Positions 28,782 through 42,138 are shown, counted from the first letter of the stretch. The stretch is 64,000 nt of DNA from an uncultured Neisseriaceae bacterium (GCA_945267035.1 CALYOS010000003.1:1-64000); one strand, 5' to 3'. A program made the numbers and translations. The notes: generated by a model from the sequence alone, not told the origin.

Positions 28782-31700
28782 TCACTATATTATTTTAGAT
28801 AACTACACCAAGCTTGAAGAGCCGGCGGCAGCCTATCAAACGGAAAATGAATTAGAACACGAATTGATTCAGGATTTAAGCCGTCAAGGTTATGAATATC
28901 TGCCTGAGCTGAATAATCAGCAGAAATTATTGGCTAATATTCGGGTGCAGTTGCAAACCCTCAATAATATGCAGTTTAGCGATGAGGAGTGGCAGCGATT
29001 TGTATTAGAGTATCTGGATAAACCTAATGAATCGATGGTCGATAAAAGCCGTAAAATTCACCATAATTATATCTACGATTTTGTGTTTGATGATGGGCAT
29101 ATTCAGAATATTTATCTCCTTGATAAAAAAAACCTCAGTAACAATAAATTACAAGTAATTCACCAGTTTCGACAAACCGGTAATTATGCTAATCGCTACG
29201 ATGTGACCATCTTAGTTAATGGCCTGCCTTTGGTACAGGTGGAGCTGAAAAAACGTGGCCTAGCCATTCGTGAAGCGTTTGGCCAAGTTCATCGCTACAG
29301 TAAAGAGAGTTTTAATCAGGAAAGTTCGCTGTTTAAATATTTACAGTTATTTGTGATTTCAAACGGTACCGATACTCGGTATTTTGCCAATACCACCAAA
29401 CGGGATAAGGCCAGCTTTGATTTCACCATAAATTGGGCAAATGTTAAAAACGAACCGATTAACGACTTAAAAGATTTTACCGCTACCTTTTTTGCCAGCC
29501 GTGTGCTGTTAAGTGTGTTAATCACTTACTCTGTTCTGGACATCAATGATACTTTATTGATTATGCGTCCTTACCAGATTGCCGCAACCGAACGGATCTT
29601 ATGGCAGATTATCAGTGCTTATCAGGCCAAAAACTGGAGTACCTTATATAGTGGAGGTTTTATCTGGCACACCACCGGATCAGGAAAAACCCTGACCAGC
29701 TTTAAAGCAGCGCGCCTAGCCACCGAATTGGAATTTATTGATAAAGTGTTTTTTGTGGTGGATCGTAAGGATCTGGATTATCAAACCATGAAAGAATATC
29801 AGAAATTCTCAAAAGACAGTGTCAATGGTTCGGATAGTACTGCTGGTTTGGAGCGCAATATTGAGAAACAAGATAATAAAATTATTGTCACCACCATTCA
29901 AAAACTCAATAATCTAATAAAAGCGAAGGATGATTTAGCAATCTATAATCAGCATGTTGTGTTTATTTTTGATGAGGCGCACCGATCACAATTTGGCGAA
30001 GCACAAAAAAATCTGAAGAAAAAGTTTAAAAAATACTATCAATTCGGTTTTACTGGTACGCCAATTTTGGACGATAATGCGTTTGGCGAAAAAAAAACAG
30101 AAAAGGTATTTGGGCGAGAATTACATAGCTATTTGATCACCGATGCCATTCGGGATGAAAAAGTATTGAAATTTAAAGTTGACTATAATGATGTACGCCC
30201 GCATTTTAAAGCGATTGAATGTGAGCAAAATTTGGACAGACTCAGTGCCGCCGAAAATAAGCAAGCGTTACTGCATCCCAAACGGATTGAACAGATCAGC
30301 CAATATATTCTGAACAATTTTAACCAGAAAACACATCGCTTGAATGGTACGGGTAAAGGCTTTAATGCCATATTCGCCGTAAGCAGTGTCGACGCAGCAA
30401 AGCTGTATTATGAGTCATTAAAAAAGCTGCAAGCAGCATCCATTAAACCATTGAAAATTGCTACAATCTTTTCCTTTGCTGCTAATGAGCAACAAGACCC
30501 CGCAGGGATCATCCCTGATGAAAGCTTTGAAACCAATGCTTTAAGTCAAAGTGCTAAAGAGTTTTTAGCTTCTGCAATTGATGATTATAATCAAATGTTT
30601 AAATCTAACTATAATGTCAGCAGCGGGCAATTTCAAAATTATTACCGTGATTTATCTTTGCGCGTTAAAAAGCAGGAAATTGATTTATTAATCGTGGTGG
30701 GCATGTTTCTAACTGGCTTTGATGCGCCAACCCTCAATACCCTATTTGTCGATAAAAATTTACGTTATCATGGCCTAATTCAAGCTTTTTCACGCACCAA
30801 TCGCATTTACGATGACACGAAAGCGTTTGGTAATATTGTGGCATTTCGTGATTTAGAACAAGCTACTATTGATGCGATTAAAATATTTGGCAAAAAAAAC
30901 ACTCAGAATGTGGTATTAGAAAAAAGCTATGATGAATGTATGCAGGGTTACACCGATGAGATTTCCGGTGAAATCCATAGTGGATATATAGCTCTTGTAG
31001 CTGAGCTACAGCAACGTTTTCCCCATCCAGATCAGATTGTTACTGAAAAAGATAAAAAAGCGTTTATTAAATTATTTGGTCAGTATTTGCGTGCCGATAA
31101 TGCATTACAAAATTATGATGAGTACATTGCTTTAAAAGCATTGCAACAGCTGGACACAACAGATAAACAGGCGGTTGAACAGTTCAAAGCGCTGCATTAT
31201 GTTTCAGATGATGAGTTTGAACAAATGCAAATGATTAAGTTGCCAACAGAAAGAGCCATTCAGAATTACCGCTCAGCTTACCATGATATTCGGGATTGGT
31301 TGTACAGGCAAAAAGCCGCTGAAAAACAGGAGCAGTTAACCATTGATTGGGACGATGTGGTTTTTGAGGTGGATTTATTAAAATCACAAGAAATTAATTT
31401 GGATTATATTCTGGAATTAATTTTTGAGCAGAATAAACAAGACAAAGATAAACAAATCATTGTTGAAGATGCACAGCGTTTAATTCGTGCCAGTTTGGGT
31501 TATCGAGCCAAGGAGGAATTGGTTATTGAATTTATTCAACATACCGATTTGAGTGCAATTGCTGATAAAACCAATATGATTGATGCCTTTTACCAATATG
31601 CCCAACAACAGCAACAAGCCGAGGTAATTGCATTAATTGGCGAGGAAGAGTTAAATGAAGCTGCCACTAAACGTTATATCGCATCTTCATTAAGACGTGA

Positions 31701-31848
31701 ATATGCGACGGAAAATGGCACTGAGCTAAACGAAGTCTTGCCCAAAATGAGCCCGCTTAATCCGCAATATTTACCCAAAAAACAAAAGGTGTTCAAAAAA
31801 ATTGCTGAATTAGTTGAGAAATTTAAGGGTATAGGTGGTGAAATTTGA
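28747..31848 (+). CDS. hsdR: Type I restriction endonuclease motor subunit HsdR
   Basis: A 1033-aa nuclease/translocase close in length to EcoR124 HsdR (1038). I start at 28747 (AGGA 8 bp upstream, N-terminus [16 protein letters not shown] as in EcoR124). The frame is open further upstream inside prrC, giving a 35-bp overlap. The PD-ExK nuclease centre is in YDVTILVNG...VQVELKKRG. The helicase motifs are TGSGKT (Walker A), [10 protein letters not shown] (motif II), FTGTPI (motif III) and [10 protein letters not shown]. It translocates DNA and cuts it when sites are unmethylated. It is the last gene of the operon. Confidence 0.96.
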   Translation: MVNYTTPIAETDHYIILDNYTKLEEPAAAYQTENELEHELIQDLSRQGYEYLPELNNQQKLLANIRVQLQTLNNMQFSDEEWQRFVLEYLDKPNESMVDKSRKIHHNYIYDFVFDDGHIQNIYLLDKKNLSNNKLQVIHQFRQTGNYANRYDVTILVNGLPLVQVELKKRGLAIREAFGQVHRYSKESFNQESSLFKYLQLFVISNGTDTRYFANTTKRDKASFDFTINWANVKNEPINDLKDFTATFFASRVLLSVLITYSVLDINDTLLIMRPYQIAATERILWQIISAYQAKNWSTLYSGGFIWHTTGSGKTLTSFKAARLATELEFIDKVFFVVDRKDLDYQTMKEYQKFSKDSVNGSDSTAGLERNIEKQDNKIIVTTIQKLNNLIKAKDDLAIYNQHVVFIFDEAHRSQFGEAQKNLKKKFKKYYQFGFTGTPILDDNAFGEKKTEKVFGRELHSYLITDAIRDEKVLKFKVDYNDVRPHFKAIECEQNLDRLSAAENKQALLHPKRIEQISQYILNNFNQKTHRLNGTGKGFNAIFAVSSVDAAKLYYESLKKLQAASIKPLKIATIFSFAANEQQDPAGIIPDESFETNALSQSAKEFLASAIDDYNQMFKSNYNVSSGQFQNYYRDLSLRVKKQEIDLLIVVGMFLTGFDAPTLNTLFVDKNLRYHGLIQAFSRTNRIYDDTKAFGNIVAFRDLEQATIDAIKIFGKKNTQNVVLEKSYDECMQGYTDEISGEIHSGYIALVAELQQRFPHPDQIVTEKDKKAFIKLFGQYLRADNALQNYDEYIALKALQQLDTTDKQAVEQFKALHYVSDDEFEQMQMIKLPTERAIQNYRSAYHDIRDWLYRQKAAEKQEQLTIDWDDVVFEVDLLKSQEINLDYILELIFEQNKQDKDKQIIVEDAQRLIRASLGYRAKEELVIEFIQHTDLSAIADKTNMIDAFYQYAQQQQQAEVIALIGEEELNEAATKRYIASSLRREYATENGTELNEVLPKMSPLNPQYLPKKQKVFKKIAELVEKFKGIGGEI

Positions 31849-32568
31849 TGGTACTTTATGAAAGGAGAATGAACTAGATATGATTAACTATCACTTGCTG
31901 ATAGAAAAATCATGAATTCTATTGTGTTTAGTTGAATGAATATATTTGTTAATAAGTCGTTAACAATTCCGCACTAAAATGCTCGCTAAAACTTTCGTTA
32001 CTGGCTTGCATTCCCTTTATTATCTATGGGCTTATAATATTCCTACATTGAATGCGCTAACGTGATAATCAACCTGTATTATTAACTATTTTTTGCTAAT
32101 AATAAATTATTTAAAATGGATGAATTGTGCTAATTTGTTTAATTGCTTAGATAAAACTGTGCATGATCGTTGCTTTAATACAGATTAAATATGTTGAGAG
32201 ACAGGGTAGTTTCCTTATTGATTAATCATTCGCAGACCATACTTAGGTTAAATTTTGGTTTTTAGTTGCGGATTTAACGCAATAATTCAAGGATAGTATG
32301 GATAGTTTAGGCTAATTGAGAGAAATTTTTTTGTTTAAAAGCCAACTGGAGTTTTAATATTTGATATTGTGCATTCAATGTTTATTGAAATGTATGGTTA
32401 GATGTCTATTTTCCATAAATTGTATTAATTATAAGCACTAAGTTTATTTCGTGCTGGTGTTGTTTATTATGGCTTTATTAATTTTGAAATTAATAATTTA
32501 GTTTCAAAAGTTGGTATCAGATTTAAAGTTCTAATTATATAGTTTATTGATGAGGAGTAACCAGTAAT
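31849..32568. other. Intergenic stretch after hsdR
   Basis: About 0.7 kb of AT-rich sequence with no supported gene. A weak hairpin (CTATCA/TGATAG near 31889-31905) follows hsdR but has no T run. This is the second flank of the restriction island. Confidence 0.45.
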
Positions 32569-32597
32569 CAAAAAAGGATGGCGATAGCCATCCTTTT
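32569..32597 (-). terminator. Terminator of gyrB
   Basis: An 11-bp stem (AAAAGGATGGC at 32572-32582 with GCCATCCTTTT at 32587-32597) has a 4-nt loop and is followed on the minus strand by T. It is 18 bp past the gyrB stop. Confidence 0.88.
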
Positions 32598-32614
32598 GCG
32601 TTTTGTATAACTCG

Positions 32615-35014
<2,400 letters not shown>

Positions 35015-35058
35015 TTACTAATCTGAAAAGCTGGTCATTTAGGTGTACTGGGGATATG

Positions 35059-35129
35059 GCCAGTTATTTTTGGCATTCATAAGCATGATAATAACTGGCT
35101 GAACACGTTAGACCAAAGGATATATTATA
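35059..35129 (-). promoter_or_regulatory. Putative gyrB promoter and leader hairpin
   Basis: On the minus strand a TATAAT (plus-strand 35124-35129) lies about 120 bp upstream of gyrB with a weak -35 (CTGAAA) 18 bp before it. The transcribed leader contains a 9-bp inverted repeat, GCCAGTTAT (35059-35067) with ATAACTGGC (35091-35099). Confidence 0.45.
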
Positions 35130-35220
35130 GCAGAAAACGTATTTTATTTCAGATAATATATCTATTTAACATGATGTTTTACATGCTGTTTATTGTAATC
35201 TGTTAGATTTTGCATAAAAC

Positions 35221-35283
35221 TAAACTGCCGTGAGTCGATCTAAGATGATTTTTATCTCTTGGAAAGAACTGACGGCAGTTTTT
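35221..35283 (-). terminator. Terminator-like hairpin after dnaN
   Basis: AAACTGCCGT and ACGGCAGTTT form a stem of at least 10 bp around a long loop of about 40 nt. On the minus strand it is followed by TAGTTTT. It lies 20 bp beyond the dnaN stop codon. Confidence 0.6.
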
Positions 35284-35301
35284 AAGTTATTGAAATGACA
35301 A

Positions 35302-36405
35302 TTATATACGCATTGGCATGACGATGTATTTGAAATTGGGGTTGTTGGGAATGGTGAACAAGGTTGAGCGGTTGGCATCACCAAAAGCCAGTTGTAAATC
35401 GTCTGCATGCACGTTGCGCAACACATCCATGAGGTAGTTGATGTTGAAACCAACTTCCAGGGTGTCCCCTTGATAAGCAATTTCGAGCTCTTCCCGTGCT
35501 TCTTCTTGCTCGTTATTGTTACAAGTTACGCTCAGTAATCCTGGCTGGATCTGTAATCGAGCGCCGCGGAATTTTTCGTTGGCCAAAATAGCTGCGCGTT
35601 CCAGTGCGCCGAGTAATTCGGTGCGGTTCGCCAGAAAAATTTTATCGTTATCCAAGGGAATGACGCGGTTGTAATCAGGGAATTTGCCATCTACTACTTT
35701 GGATACAATTATGGTGTCATTGCAACGGAAGCGTACTTGGTTGTTGAGCAGTTCAATGGTGATGGGTTGCTCTGGAAACATCAGCAATTTCAGCAGTTCT
35801 AATACTGTTTTACGCGGCAGAATCACTTCAGCTTTAGGTAGGTCGGCATCGATGTTGCAAGCTGCATAGGCTAGACGGTGACCGTCAGTAGCAACCAGTC
35901 TAAGCTGATTGCCTTCAGTTTGCATCAATAACCCATTCAGGTAATAGCGTATGTCTTGGATAGCCATACTGTATTGAACCTGAGATAACATTTCACGAAA
36001 GGTTTCCTGTGACAGGGTGAATATGGTATCCACATTCTGTTCGACACTCATCAGAGGAAAGTCTTCGGCTGGCAGGGTTTGTAAGTTAAAGCGACTTTTG
36101 CCAGCTTTTAAAACCAAACGATTGTTGCTCCAGTCTAATGAGACGATGGAGCCGGCGGGTAGGGCGCGCAGGATGTCCTGAAGTTTTTTGGCATTGGTGG
36201 TGATGCGAAAATCTTCAGCTTCACTTTGTGGGCCGATGGTATCAATCTGAATTTCCAGATCTGTTGCCAGAAATTTTGTTTCCCCCTGGTGGCTTTCCAA
36301 TAAAACATTGGACAATATAGGCAGGGTATGGCGACGTTCAACTATACCGGTTACGGCTTGCAGCGGTTTAAGCAAACTATCGCGTTCTGCTTGTAATATC
36401 AGCAT
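35302..36405 (-). CDS. dnaN: DNA polymerase III sliding clamp (beta subunit)
   Basis: A 367-aa clamp protein that rings DNA as a dimer and tethers DNA polymerase III. It contains three repeated clamp domains, with typical blocks RRHTLPILSNVLLE (25-38), VATDGHRLA (about 172-180), FPDYNRVIP and a C-terminal YIVMPMRI. Length matches E. coli DnaN (366). It starts 22 bp after dnaA, so the two are co-transcribed. Confidence 0.98.
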   Translation of the reverse strand: MLILQAERDSLLKPLQAVTGIVERRHTLPILSNVLLESHQGETKFLATDLEIQIDTIGPQSEAEDFRITTNAKKLQDILRALPAGSIVSLDWSNNRLVLKAGKSRFNLQTLPAEDFPLMSVEQNVDTIFTLSQETFREMLSQVQYSMAIQDIRYYLNGLLMQTEGNQLRLVATDGHRLAYAACNIDADLPKAEVILPRKTVLELLKLLMFPEQPITIELLNNQVRFRCNDTIIVSKVVDGKFPDYNRVIPLDNDKIFLANRTELLGALERAAILANEKFRGARLQIQPGLLSVTCNNNEQEEAREELEIAYQGDTLEVGFNINYLMDVLRNVHADDLQLAFGDANRSTLFTIPNNPNFKYIVMPMRI

Positions 36406-36427
36406 ACTCTATATCCTTGATCCTTGT

Positions 36428-38017
36428 TTAATCTCGTAAAATCATCATTAAGGTTTCATACGCTTTCGCCGTTTCGGCATCATCTTTGCGTAGTTTGGTA
36501 ATACTTTTAACTGCATGCATGACGGTGGTGTGGTCGCGACCACCAAATCCACTGCCAATGGCTGGCAGGCTAAGCTGTGTTAGTTCTTTCGCCAATGTCA
36601 TCGCCATTTGACGCGGACGAGCCAGATTACGGGTACGCTTTTTGCCAACCATGTCGCTAATGGTTATGCCGTAAAATTTGGCTACGGTATTCTGAATGTG
36701 TTCCAAGGTTAAAGGTTTATGGTTCACAGCCAGTATATCTTGTAATGCTTCGGTGGCTAAACCCACATCAATTGGACGGCTAGCAAAGCGACTCTGCGCG
36801 ACGACGCGCTTAAATGCACCTTCTAATTCTCGCACATTGCTGCGGATGTGCTTGGCGATGAAGAATGCTGCCTCATCCTCCAGTTTCACTTGTGCCAATT
36901 CGGCTTTTTTTTGCAATATGGCTACCCGCATTTCGAGCTCTGGAGGTTCTAATTCTAAACTTAGTCCCCATGAGAATCGGGATTTTAACCGATCGTCCAT
37001 GCCATCGATATGTGATGGCAGGGTATCACATGTGAGTATAACTTGTTTTTTTTCATCTATCAGGTGATTGTAGACGTAAAAAAATTCTTCCATGGTGCGG
37101 TCTTTGCCGGCAATAAACTGTACATCATCCATGATCAGCAGATCAACTTGCTGATACTGTAGTCGCATGGCATCGAAGGATTTGGCATGAAAGGCGTTCA
37201 TAATGCCGCGAATAAATTCATCGGCATGGATATAACGGATTTTAAATTTAGGATTGGTGGCAAAAAGCTGGTTACCAATGGCTTGCACTAAGTGGGTTTT
37301 ACCTAAGCCGGTGCTACCGTAGACAAAAAACGGGTTATACATGCTGTTGCCGGGATTTTCTGCGATGGATAAGGCGGCAGCATGAGCCAGGCGGTTACCT
37401 TTACCTTGTACTAAGGTTGCAAAGGTATGTTCGGGGTTTAAGTTGGTATCGATGTAGCGGTTTTTTTTCGCTTGCTCGCTGGCGTTGTCTGTAGTTACAG
37501 AAGCTGGCAGCTCGCTTTTATCAGCTTTATTGGTTTTAGCTTTAATGATGATGTCATCATGCTGAGCCGTTTCTGTTGCTGTTTTTGGCTGCGTATGGCG
37601 TAAGCGTTTAGCAATGATGTCCTGCGCTGAGATGGTGCTTTTCAGTTCTGCTGGTTGTGCAGGCATCTCTGGTGCAGGATGGGATGTTTCGATGGAAGGT
37701 TCAGTAGCAGGTTTTGCTGGTTCGGCTTGTGATGCTTGAACTGAGGCTGTGGCCGAAGCCTGCAATAATTGTCCTTGTCCGATTTTTAATGTTAACGGAA
37801 GGGTATTTTCTGGATTGATGGCTAAACGAGCTTCTTCGATAGCCGACCAGAAGCGATCACGCACATGGTTAAATGTAAAGGTGTTGCGCGCAAATATCAC
37901 CCATTTACCCTCTTCTTCACCCACGGTTAGGGGAGCAATCCACATTTGGTATTGCTGAGCAGGTAAATGTTGTTGCAGATGTAACAGGCACTGCGGCCAA
38001 AACTCGGTGATGGTCAT
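36428..38017 (-). CDS. dnaA: Chromosomal replication initiator DnaA
   Basis: A 529-aa AAA+ protein that opens the replication origin. Domain I (1-80) is followed by a long, Ala/Pro/Thr-rich domain II (about 90-190). Domain III has Walker A GSTGLGKTHL and Walker B LLIMDDVQF, and domain IV has the DnaA-box-binding signature GGRDHTTVMHA. It is longer than E. coli DnaA (467) because of domain II. It is divergent from rpmH, the common bacterial arrangement. Confidence 0.98.
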   Translation of the reverse strand: MTITEFWPQCLLHLQQHLPAQQYQMWIAPLTVGEEEGKWVIFARNTFTFNHVRDRFWSAIEEARLAINPENTLPLTLKIGQGQLLQASATASVQASQAEPAKPATEPSIETSHPAPEMPAQPAELKSTISAQDIIAKRLRHTQPKTATETAQHDDIIIKAKTNKADKSELPASVTTDNASEQAKKNRYIDTNLNPEHTFATLVQGKGNRLAHAAALSIAENPGNSMYNPFFVYGSTGLGKTHLVQAIGNQLFATNPKFKIRYIHADEFIRGIMNAFHAKSFDAMRLQYQQVDLLIMDDVQFIAGKDRTMEEFFYVYNHLIDEKKQVILTCDTLPSHIDGMDDRLKSRFSWGLSLELEPPELEMRVAILQKKAELAQVKLEDEAAFFIAKHIRSNVRELEGAFKRVVAQSRFASRPIDVGLATEALQDILAVNHKPLTLEHIQNTVAKFYGITISDMVGKKRTRNLARPRQMAMTLAKELTQLSLPAIGSGFGGRDHTTVMHAVKSITKLRKDDAETAKAYETLMMILRD

Positions 38018-38080
38018 GCTTCTGGCTTAACTTGGGGTGAATCGGAGATTAGGGCAAAATACAGATATCATATGACGTGT

Positions 38081-38120
38081 ATTATACTAATTATACGCAT
38101 AAATCAAAATACTGACCACG
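38081..38120 (-). promoter_or_regulatory. Putative dnaA promoter region
   Basis: Two TATAAT-like -10 elements on the minus strand (plus-strand 38081-38086 and 38090-38095) lie 64-78 bp upstream of dnaA. The more upstream one has a weak -35 (TGGTCA) 17 bp before it. Clear DnaA boxes are not visible here. Confidence 0.45.
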
Positions 38121-38173
38121 CTTTGTATTTATGTAAAGACAGTTTTGCGCAAAGGGAGATTAATCTATATACA

Positions 38174-38202
38174 TTGACAAAGTGCTGTTCTTGTTGTGTA
38201 AT
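38174..38202 (+). promoter_or_regulatory. Promoter of the rpmH-rnpA-yidD-yidC operon
   Basis: A near-consensus sigma-70 promoter: TTGACA (38174-38179), 17-bp spacer, TGTAAT (38197-38202), 36 bp before the rpmH start. Confidence 0.8.
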
Positions 38203-38238
38203 GCTACGTTTTATTTAAAGTTAATTCGGGAATAAATT

Positions 38239-38373
38239 ATGAAACGCACTTATCAACCATCCGTTACCCGTCGCAAACGCACTCATGGTTTCCTGGTTCG
38301 TAGCAAAACCCGTGGTGGTCGTGCTGTGTTGGCCGCTCGTCGTGCCAAAGGCCGTAAACGTTTGGCTGTGTAA
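38239..38373 (+). CDS. rpmH: 50S ribosomal protein L34
   Basis: A 44-aa, very basic protein ([18 protein letters not shown] at the start, RRAKGRKRL near the end), the canonical length and sequence of L34. It is a component of the large ribosomal subunit. A consensus promoter lies upstream and rnpA follows 9 bp later, the almost universal rpmH-rnpA order. Confidence 0.99.
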   Translation: MKRTYQPSVTRRKRTHGFLVRSKTRGGRAVLAARRAKGRKRLAV

Positions 38374-38382
38374 GCATTAATA

Positions 38383-38739
38383 ATGGAATTTCATTTTGGC
38401 AAAAAGTATCGCCTATTGAAAACGGATGATTTTTCATCCGTTTTTGCGTTACGTTGTCAAAAAAGCCGAGGCTGTTTACAGATATTTCAGGCGCGAAATT
38501 CTCTGGATTATCCTCGTTTGGGGTTGATTGTGGCGAAAAAAGTAGCCAAACGCGCCAACAAACGCAATTATATGAAACGGGTTCTGCGAGAGTGGTTTCG
38601 GCTTCATAAGCATGAAATGCCTGCGGTGGATATTATTATTCGTGTCCGCCAACCTTTCACACATTCTGATTACTGTGTTGTAATCAATAATTTACAACAG
38701 CTACTGCTAGCAGCCAGTACATGTAAAACTTCGCAATGA
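38383..38739 (+). CDS. rnpA: Ribonuclease P protein component
   Basis: A 118-aa basic protein that helps the RNase P RNA mature tRNA 5' ends. The family signature is the RNR-like block [22 protein letters not shown] (central helix). The N-terminus [13 protein letters not shown] also fits. It overlaps yidD by 4 bp (ATGA). Confidence 0.96.
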   Translation: MEFHFGKKYRLLKTDDFSSVFALRCQKSRGCLQIFQARNSLDYPRLGLIVAKKVAKRANKRNYMKRVLREWFRLHKHEMPAVDIIIRVRQPFTHSDYCVVINNLQQLLLAASTCKTSQ

Positions 38740-38945
38740 AATTTTTATTGCTTGGGTTGATTCGTTTTTATCAATATGCAATCAGCCCGCTTTTACCACC
38801 ACGTTGTCGCTTTCGTCCAACTTGCTCGCAATATGCAGTGCTGGCCGTGCAAAAATATGGTGTGGTGAAGGGTAGCTGGCTGGCTTTAAAACGTATCAGT
38901 CGTTGTCACCCATGGGGTGGTTGCGGTGATGATCCTCTTCCTTAG
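38736..38945 (+). CDS. yidD: Membrane protein insertion efficiency factor YidD
   Basis: A 69-aa protein with the YidD signature: [20 protein letters not shown] early and [12 protein letters not shown] at the C-terminus, with conserved Cys residues. It is a small membrane-associated factor that assists YidC-dependent insertion. It is translationally coupled to rnpA and is followed by yidC after 21 bp. Confidence 0.96.
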   Translation: MKFLLLGLIRFYQYAISPLLPPRCRFRPTCSQYAVLAVQKYGVVKGSWLALKRISRCHPWGGCGDDPLP

Positions 38946-38966
38946 CAATTAAATACGGAAAAGACT

Positions 38967-40625
38967 ATGGATTTTAAACGATTATTGATATTTTTTGTGC
39001 TGACTATGGCCATTTTGTTGGGCTGGGAAAAGATGTATCCGAAGCCTAAGCAAGAGGTTACAGCGCAACAAACATCATCTGCCGCAACGAATTCTTCAGC
39101 TCCAGTTAGCAGCACTAGTGATGTTGCTCTGAGCAAAACTGATCCGATTACCGTGGATACTGATACGGTAAAAGCGATTATTGATGAGAAAACCGGTGAT
39201 TTGCGTCATTTAATTTTAAATCAATATAAAGCTACTTCTGACGCCAATAAACCCTTTGTTTTGCTCGATAATGGTCAGAACGGTCATCAGTACATTGCCC
39301 AATCTGTGTTATTAAATCGACAGGGTGATTACCTGTTTAAAGATTTAACTTTTACTGCTGCGCAAAAGCATTACACCTTGAACGGTGATAAGTTGGATGT
39401 GCGTTTAACAGCTACAGAACAGAATGGTATTCAGGTATCTAAGATTTATACCTTTACTAAGGGTAGTTATTTGATTGGATTGCGCTACGAGATTGCCAAT
39501 CAAAGTGCACAACCATTACAACTTGATGTCGCCTACCGTGTGTTACGTGATGGCAAAGAACCTGAAGGTACCGGTTATTTCGATCATACATTTACTGGCC
39601 CATCTCTTTATACGCCAACCGGTAAATTTGAAAAAGTGACTTTCTCTGATCTGGACAGTGATTATGCTTCTGGTCGCGATAAAGTTGACTATGAACGCAA
39701 AACCAATACTGGCTGGATTGGTATGATGCAACATTACTTTATGACCACTTGGATTTTACAGCCTAAAGGTGGTGAAAGTGTTTGTGCGGGTACTGATTGT
39801 CAGATTGATATTCGCAAACGCAGTGACGGTTTATATTCAGCTGGGGTAAGAGTGCCTGTTAAGGATATTCCTGCCAACTCAACCAGCAGCTTTGGTATTT
39901 CTTTGTATTCTGGCCCTCAGATCTATTCTGTTATTACCAATGTAGCTGATAATCTGCAAATGATTAAGGATTACGGTAAAGTTTCTCTGTTTTCCTCACC
40001 TTTATTCTGGTTGTTGAACTGGTGGCATAATCTGGTGAAAAACTGGGGCTGGGCGATTATTTTGCTGACGCTGACGGTTAAAGCAATTTTATTCCCGTTG
40101 ACCAATGCTTCTTATAAATCGATGGCGAAAATGCGCGCCGTTGCGCCTCGCTTGCAGGCTTTAAAAGATCAGTATGGTGATGATCGTATGCGCCTGCAAA
40201 AGGAGATGATGGCCATTTATAAGGCAGAAAAGATTAATCCGGTTGGTGGTTGTTTACCGATGTTGCTTCAGTTTCCGGTGTTTATCGGTTTGTACTGGGC
40301 ATTGTTTGCTTCGGTTGAATTACGTGGTGCACCATGGATTGGTTGGATTACTGATTTGGGTCGTCAGGATCCCTATTATATTCTGCCGGTACTGATGGCC
40401 CTGACGATGTATTTGCAGACCTTTATGAATCCGCCACCAACGGATCCGATGCAGGCTAAAATGATGAAAATCATGCCAATTATGTTCTCGGTGATGTTCT
40501 TCTTCTTCCCTGCAGGTTTGGTGCTGTATTGGTTAACCAATAATATCCTGACTCTGATCCAGCAGTGGTTTATCAATAAACGAATTGAACAACGAGCCAA
40601 AATGCATCGTTCGCTGGATATTTAA
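38967..40625 (+). CDS. yidC: Membrane protein insertase YidC
   Basis: A 552-aa inner-membrane insertase that works alone or with SecYEG. The N-terminal transmembrane segment (residues 4-20) precedes a large periplasmic beta domain (about 45-335). The conserved C-terminal five-helix core (about 345-545) includes NWGWAIILLTLTVK, NPVGGCLPMLLQFPVF and FPAGLVLYWLTNN. The length is typical for Gram-negative YidC. It is the last gene of the rpmH operon and is followed by a strong terminator. Confidence 0.98.
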   Translation: MDFKRLLIFFVLTMAILLGWEKMYPKPKQEVTAQQTSSAATNSSAPVSSTSDVALSKTDPITVDTDTVKAIIDEKTGDLRHLILNQYKATSDANKPFVLLDNGQNGHQYIAQSVLLNRQGDYLFKDLTFTAAQKHYTLNGDKLDVRLTATEQNGIQVSKIYTFTKGSYLIGLRYEIANQSAQPLQLDVAYRVLRDGKEPEGTGYFDHTFTGPSLYTPTGKFEKVTFSDLDSDYASGRDKVDYERKTNTGWIGMMQHYFMTTWILQPKGGESVCAGTDCQIDIRKRSDGLYSAGVRVPVKDIPANSTSSFGISLYSGPQIYSVITNVADNLQMIKDYGKVSLFSSPLFWLLNWWHNLVKNWGWAIILLTLTVKAILFPLTNASYKSMAKMRAVAPRLQALKDQYGDDRMRLQKEMMAIYKAEKINPVGGCLPMLLQFPVFIGLYWALFASVELRGAPWIGWITDLGRQDPYYILPVLMALTMYLQTFMNPPPTDPMQAKMMKIMPIMFSVMFFFFPAGLVLYWLTNNILTLIQQWFINKRIEQRAKMHRSLDI

Positions 40626-40637
40626 GCGCGCATGTTT

Positions 40638-40667
40638 AAAAAGCACTTCGAAAGAAGTGCTTTTTTG
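40638..40667 (+). terminator. Terminator of yidC
   Basis: A 12-bp stem (AAAAAGCACTTC / GAAGTGCTTTTT) with a GAAA tetraloop and T run, 12 bp after the stop codon. Confidence 0.92.
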
Positions 40668-41091
40668 TTTAACGATGCTTGTTAAATTTGTTCTGGTTTA
40701 AGGTTATATCAGGTTGAGAGATGTGGCATTTATTTTGTCGGAATTGGTCCAAGAAATTCTGTAATGATTTTGGTATTAGTTAGTGTAGAGGGTAGTAGGG
40801 TATGGGTGGTTTGATGGGAATACTGAATGATTGAGTGATGATTAATAGAGTAAAGTTTTTGCTTAAGGGAAGATTTAAAAGTAAGAGAGGTGTTTCTGGG
40901 AAAACCGGTTTTGACTGTGTTATGGTCAATTTATTCTACACTGGTAAGGGAAGGTTATTTGAATGTGTGAATAATTTTGTCTGGGTGGTTGCAAATCTAA
41001 GTACCAATATAGCTAATGTAAGAGATGGGTGTGCTAATCGAGACTATATGGACGATAAACGCAGAAGTTGGAGGGCTATGTTGAGTAAATA
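40668..41091. other. Intergenic stretch between yidC and the OmpA-family gene
   Basis: About 420 bp. A 92-codon frame on the plus strand (from 40835) lacks a good ribosome binding site and a recognisable product, so I treat this region as non-coding. Confidence 0.4.
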
Positions 41092-41119
41092 CCTCCATCA
41101 GCTATTTGGCTGATGGAGG
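41092..41119 (-). terminator. Terminator-like hairpin after the OmpA-family gene
   Basis: A perfect 11-bp stem CCTCCATCAGC / GCTGATGGAGG, 14 bp past the minus-strand stop codon, followed by a short T-rich tail. Confidence 0.7.
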
Positions 41120-41132
41120 GAAGTATAAGCAA

Positions 41133-41819
41133 TTATTGAACGTAGGTTTGTGTGGTGCTTACTCGGCTCTGCTGTACTGGAATGACTTTGATTTCCACAC
41201 GGCGATTCTGGGCTTTGCCTTGAGCGGTGGCATTGCTGGCGATGGGGTTGGCTGCGCCGTAACCCATTGCACTGATGCGGTTGCTCGCCACACCACGGTT
41301 GATTAAATAGTTGGAAACAGCTTGCGCACGACGCTGCGACAATGGCATATTGATGCTGTCATTACCGGTGCTGTCTGTATAGCCTGCCACAGAAATATTG
41401 GTGTCAACATATTTTGCCAACACTTCAGCTACAGAGTTCAGTGAATAGGTGGCACTGCTATTTAATTGATAGCTGTTAGTAGCAAAAGTCACGTTTTCAG
41501 GCATCACGAGTTTGATTTGGTTACCTTCACGTCTTACTTCAACATTGGTGTTGGCCAGTTTTTGACGTAACAAATGCTCCTGATAATCCATGTAAGCACC
41601 CACACCGGCACCAATGGCACCACAACCTAATGCCGCATTACGGGCACCACGGCTATTGTGTGTAATTGCGCCAACAATGCCACACACCGCCGCACTGCTT
41701 AAACCAATAACAGCTGTTTTGCTGGCATGTCTTTCGCCGGTGTTAGGGTCGGTAATACATCCGGTTAAGGCCAGAGTAGAAGCGGCAACAAAAGCTGCCA
41801 GTGGTTTCATGAAAGCCAT
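41133..41819 (-). CDS. OmpA-family outer-membrane lipoprotein (YiaD-like)
   Basis: A 228-aa lipoprotein with signal peptide and lipobox LTGC (Cys20). A glycine-rich segment follows (about 36-80, GLSSAAVCGIVGAI...ALGCGAIGAGVGAYMDY, like Gly-zipper/YMGG domains). The C-terminal OmpA peptidoglycan-binding domain (about 105-215) has FATNSYQLN, VAGYTDSTG and LSQRRAQAVSNYL. It links the outer membrane to peptidoglycan. AAGGAG lies 6 bp before the ATG. It is a single-gene unit. Confidence 0.92.
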   Translation of the reverse strand: MAFMKPLAAFVAASTLALTGCITDPNTGERHASKTAVIGLSSAAVCGIVGAITHNSRGARNAALGCGAIGAGVGAYMDYQEHLLRQKLANTNVEVRREGNQIKLVMPENVTFATNSYQLNSSATYSLNSVAEVLAKYVDTNISVAGYTDSTGNDSINMPLSQRRAQAVSNYLINRGVASNRISAMGYGAANPIASNATAQGKAQNRRVEIKVIPVQQSRVSTTQTYVQ

Positions 41820-42138
41820 AAAGACTCCTTTCTATTTAGAAACATTTATTTAGTAACTACACACTTAGTGTTTTAGGCTATCTGATTGTAAAATGCAAGT
41901 TATGTAAAGCAGCTTGATCGGATAGGGGTTATTTTTATATTCGTTTATTATGCATTTGTCGCAAGATTATGTTGTATCAGAAAGCAGCTTTGCGCGACAA
42001 GTTTTTCTGTCTGTATTACAATTTTATTTTATCTCTACATGTGCTGTGGCGCGGATGGCTGGAATACGATGATTTCAGCACGATATCACTTCATTGTTTG
42101 CATGTAAGAGCTGCTATCAAGCCACTTTGGAATCATAT

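Noticed and set aside
38018..38238. Replication origin between dnaA and rpmH
   Set aside because: No cluster of TTATCCACA boxes is visible here or between dnaN and gyrB. Single perfect boxes at 99-107 and near 58196 lie in coding sequence.
40835..41113. 92-codon reading frame on the plus strand
   Set aside because: No good ribosome binding site, no recognisable domain, and it overlaps the terminator of the opposite gene.
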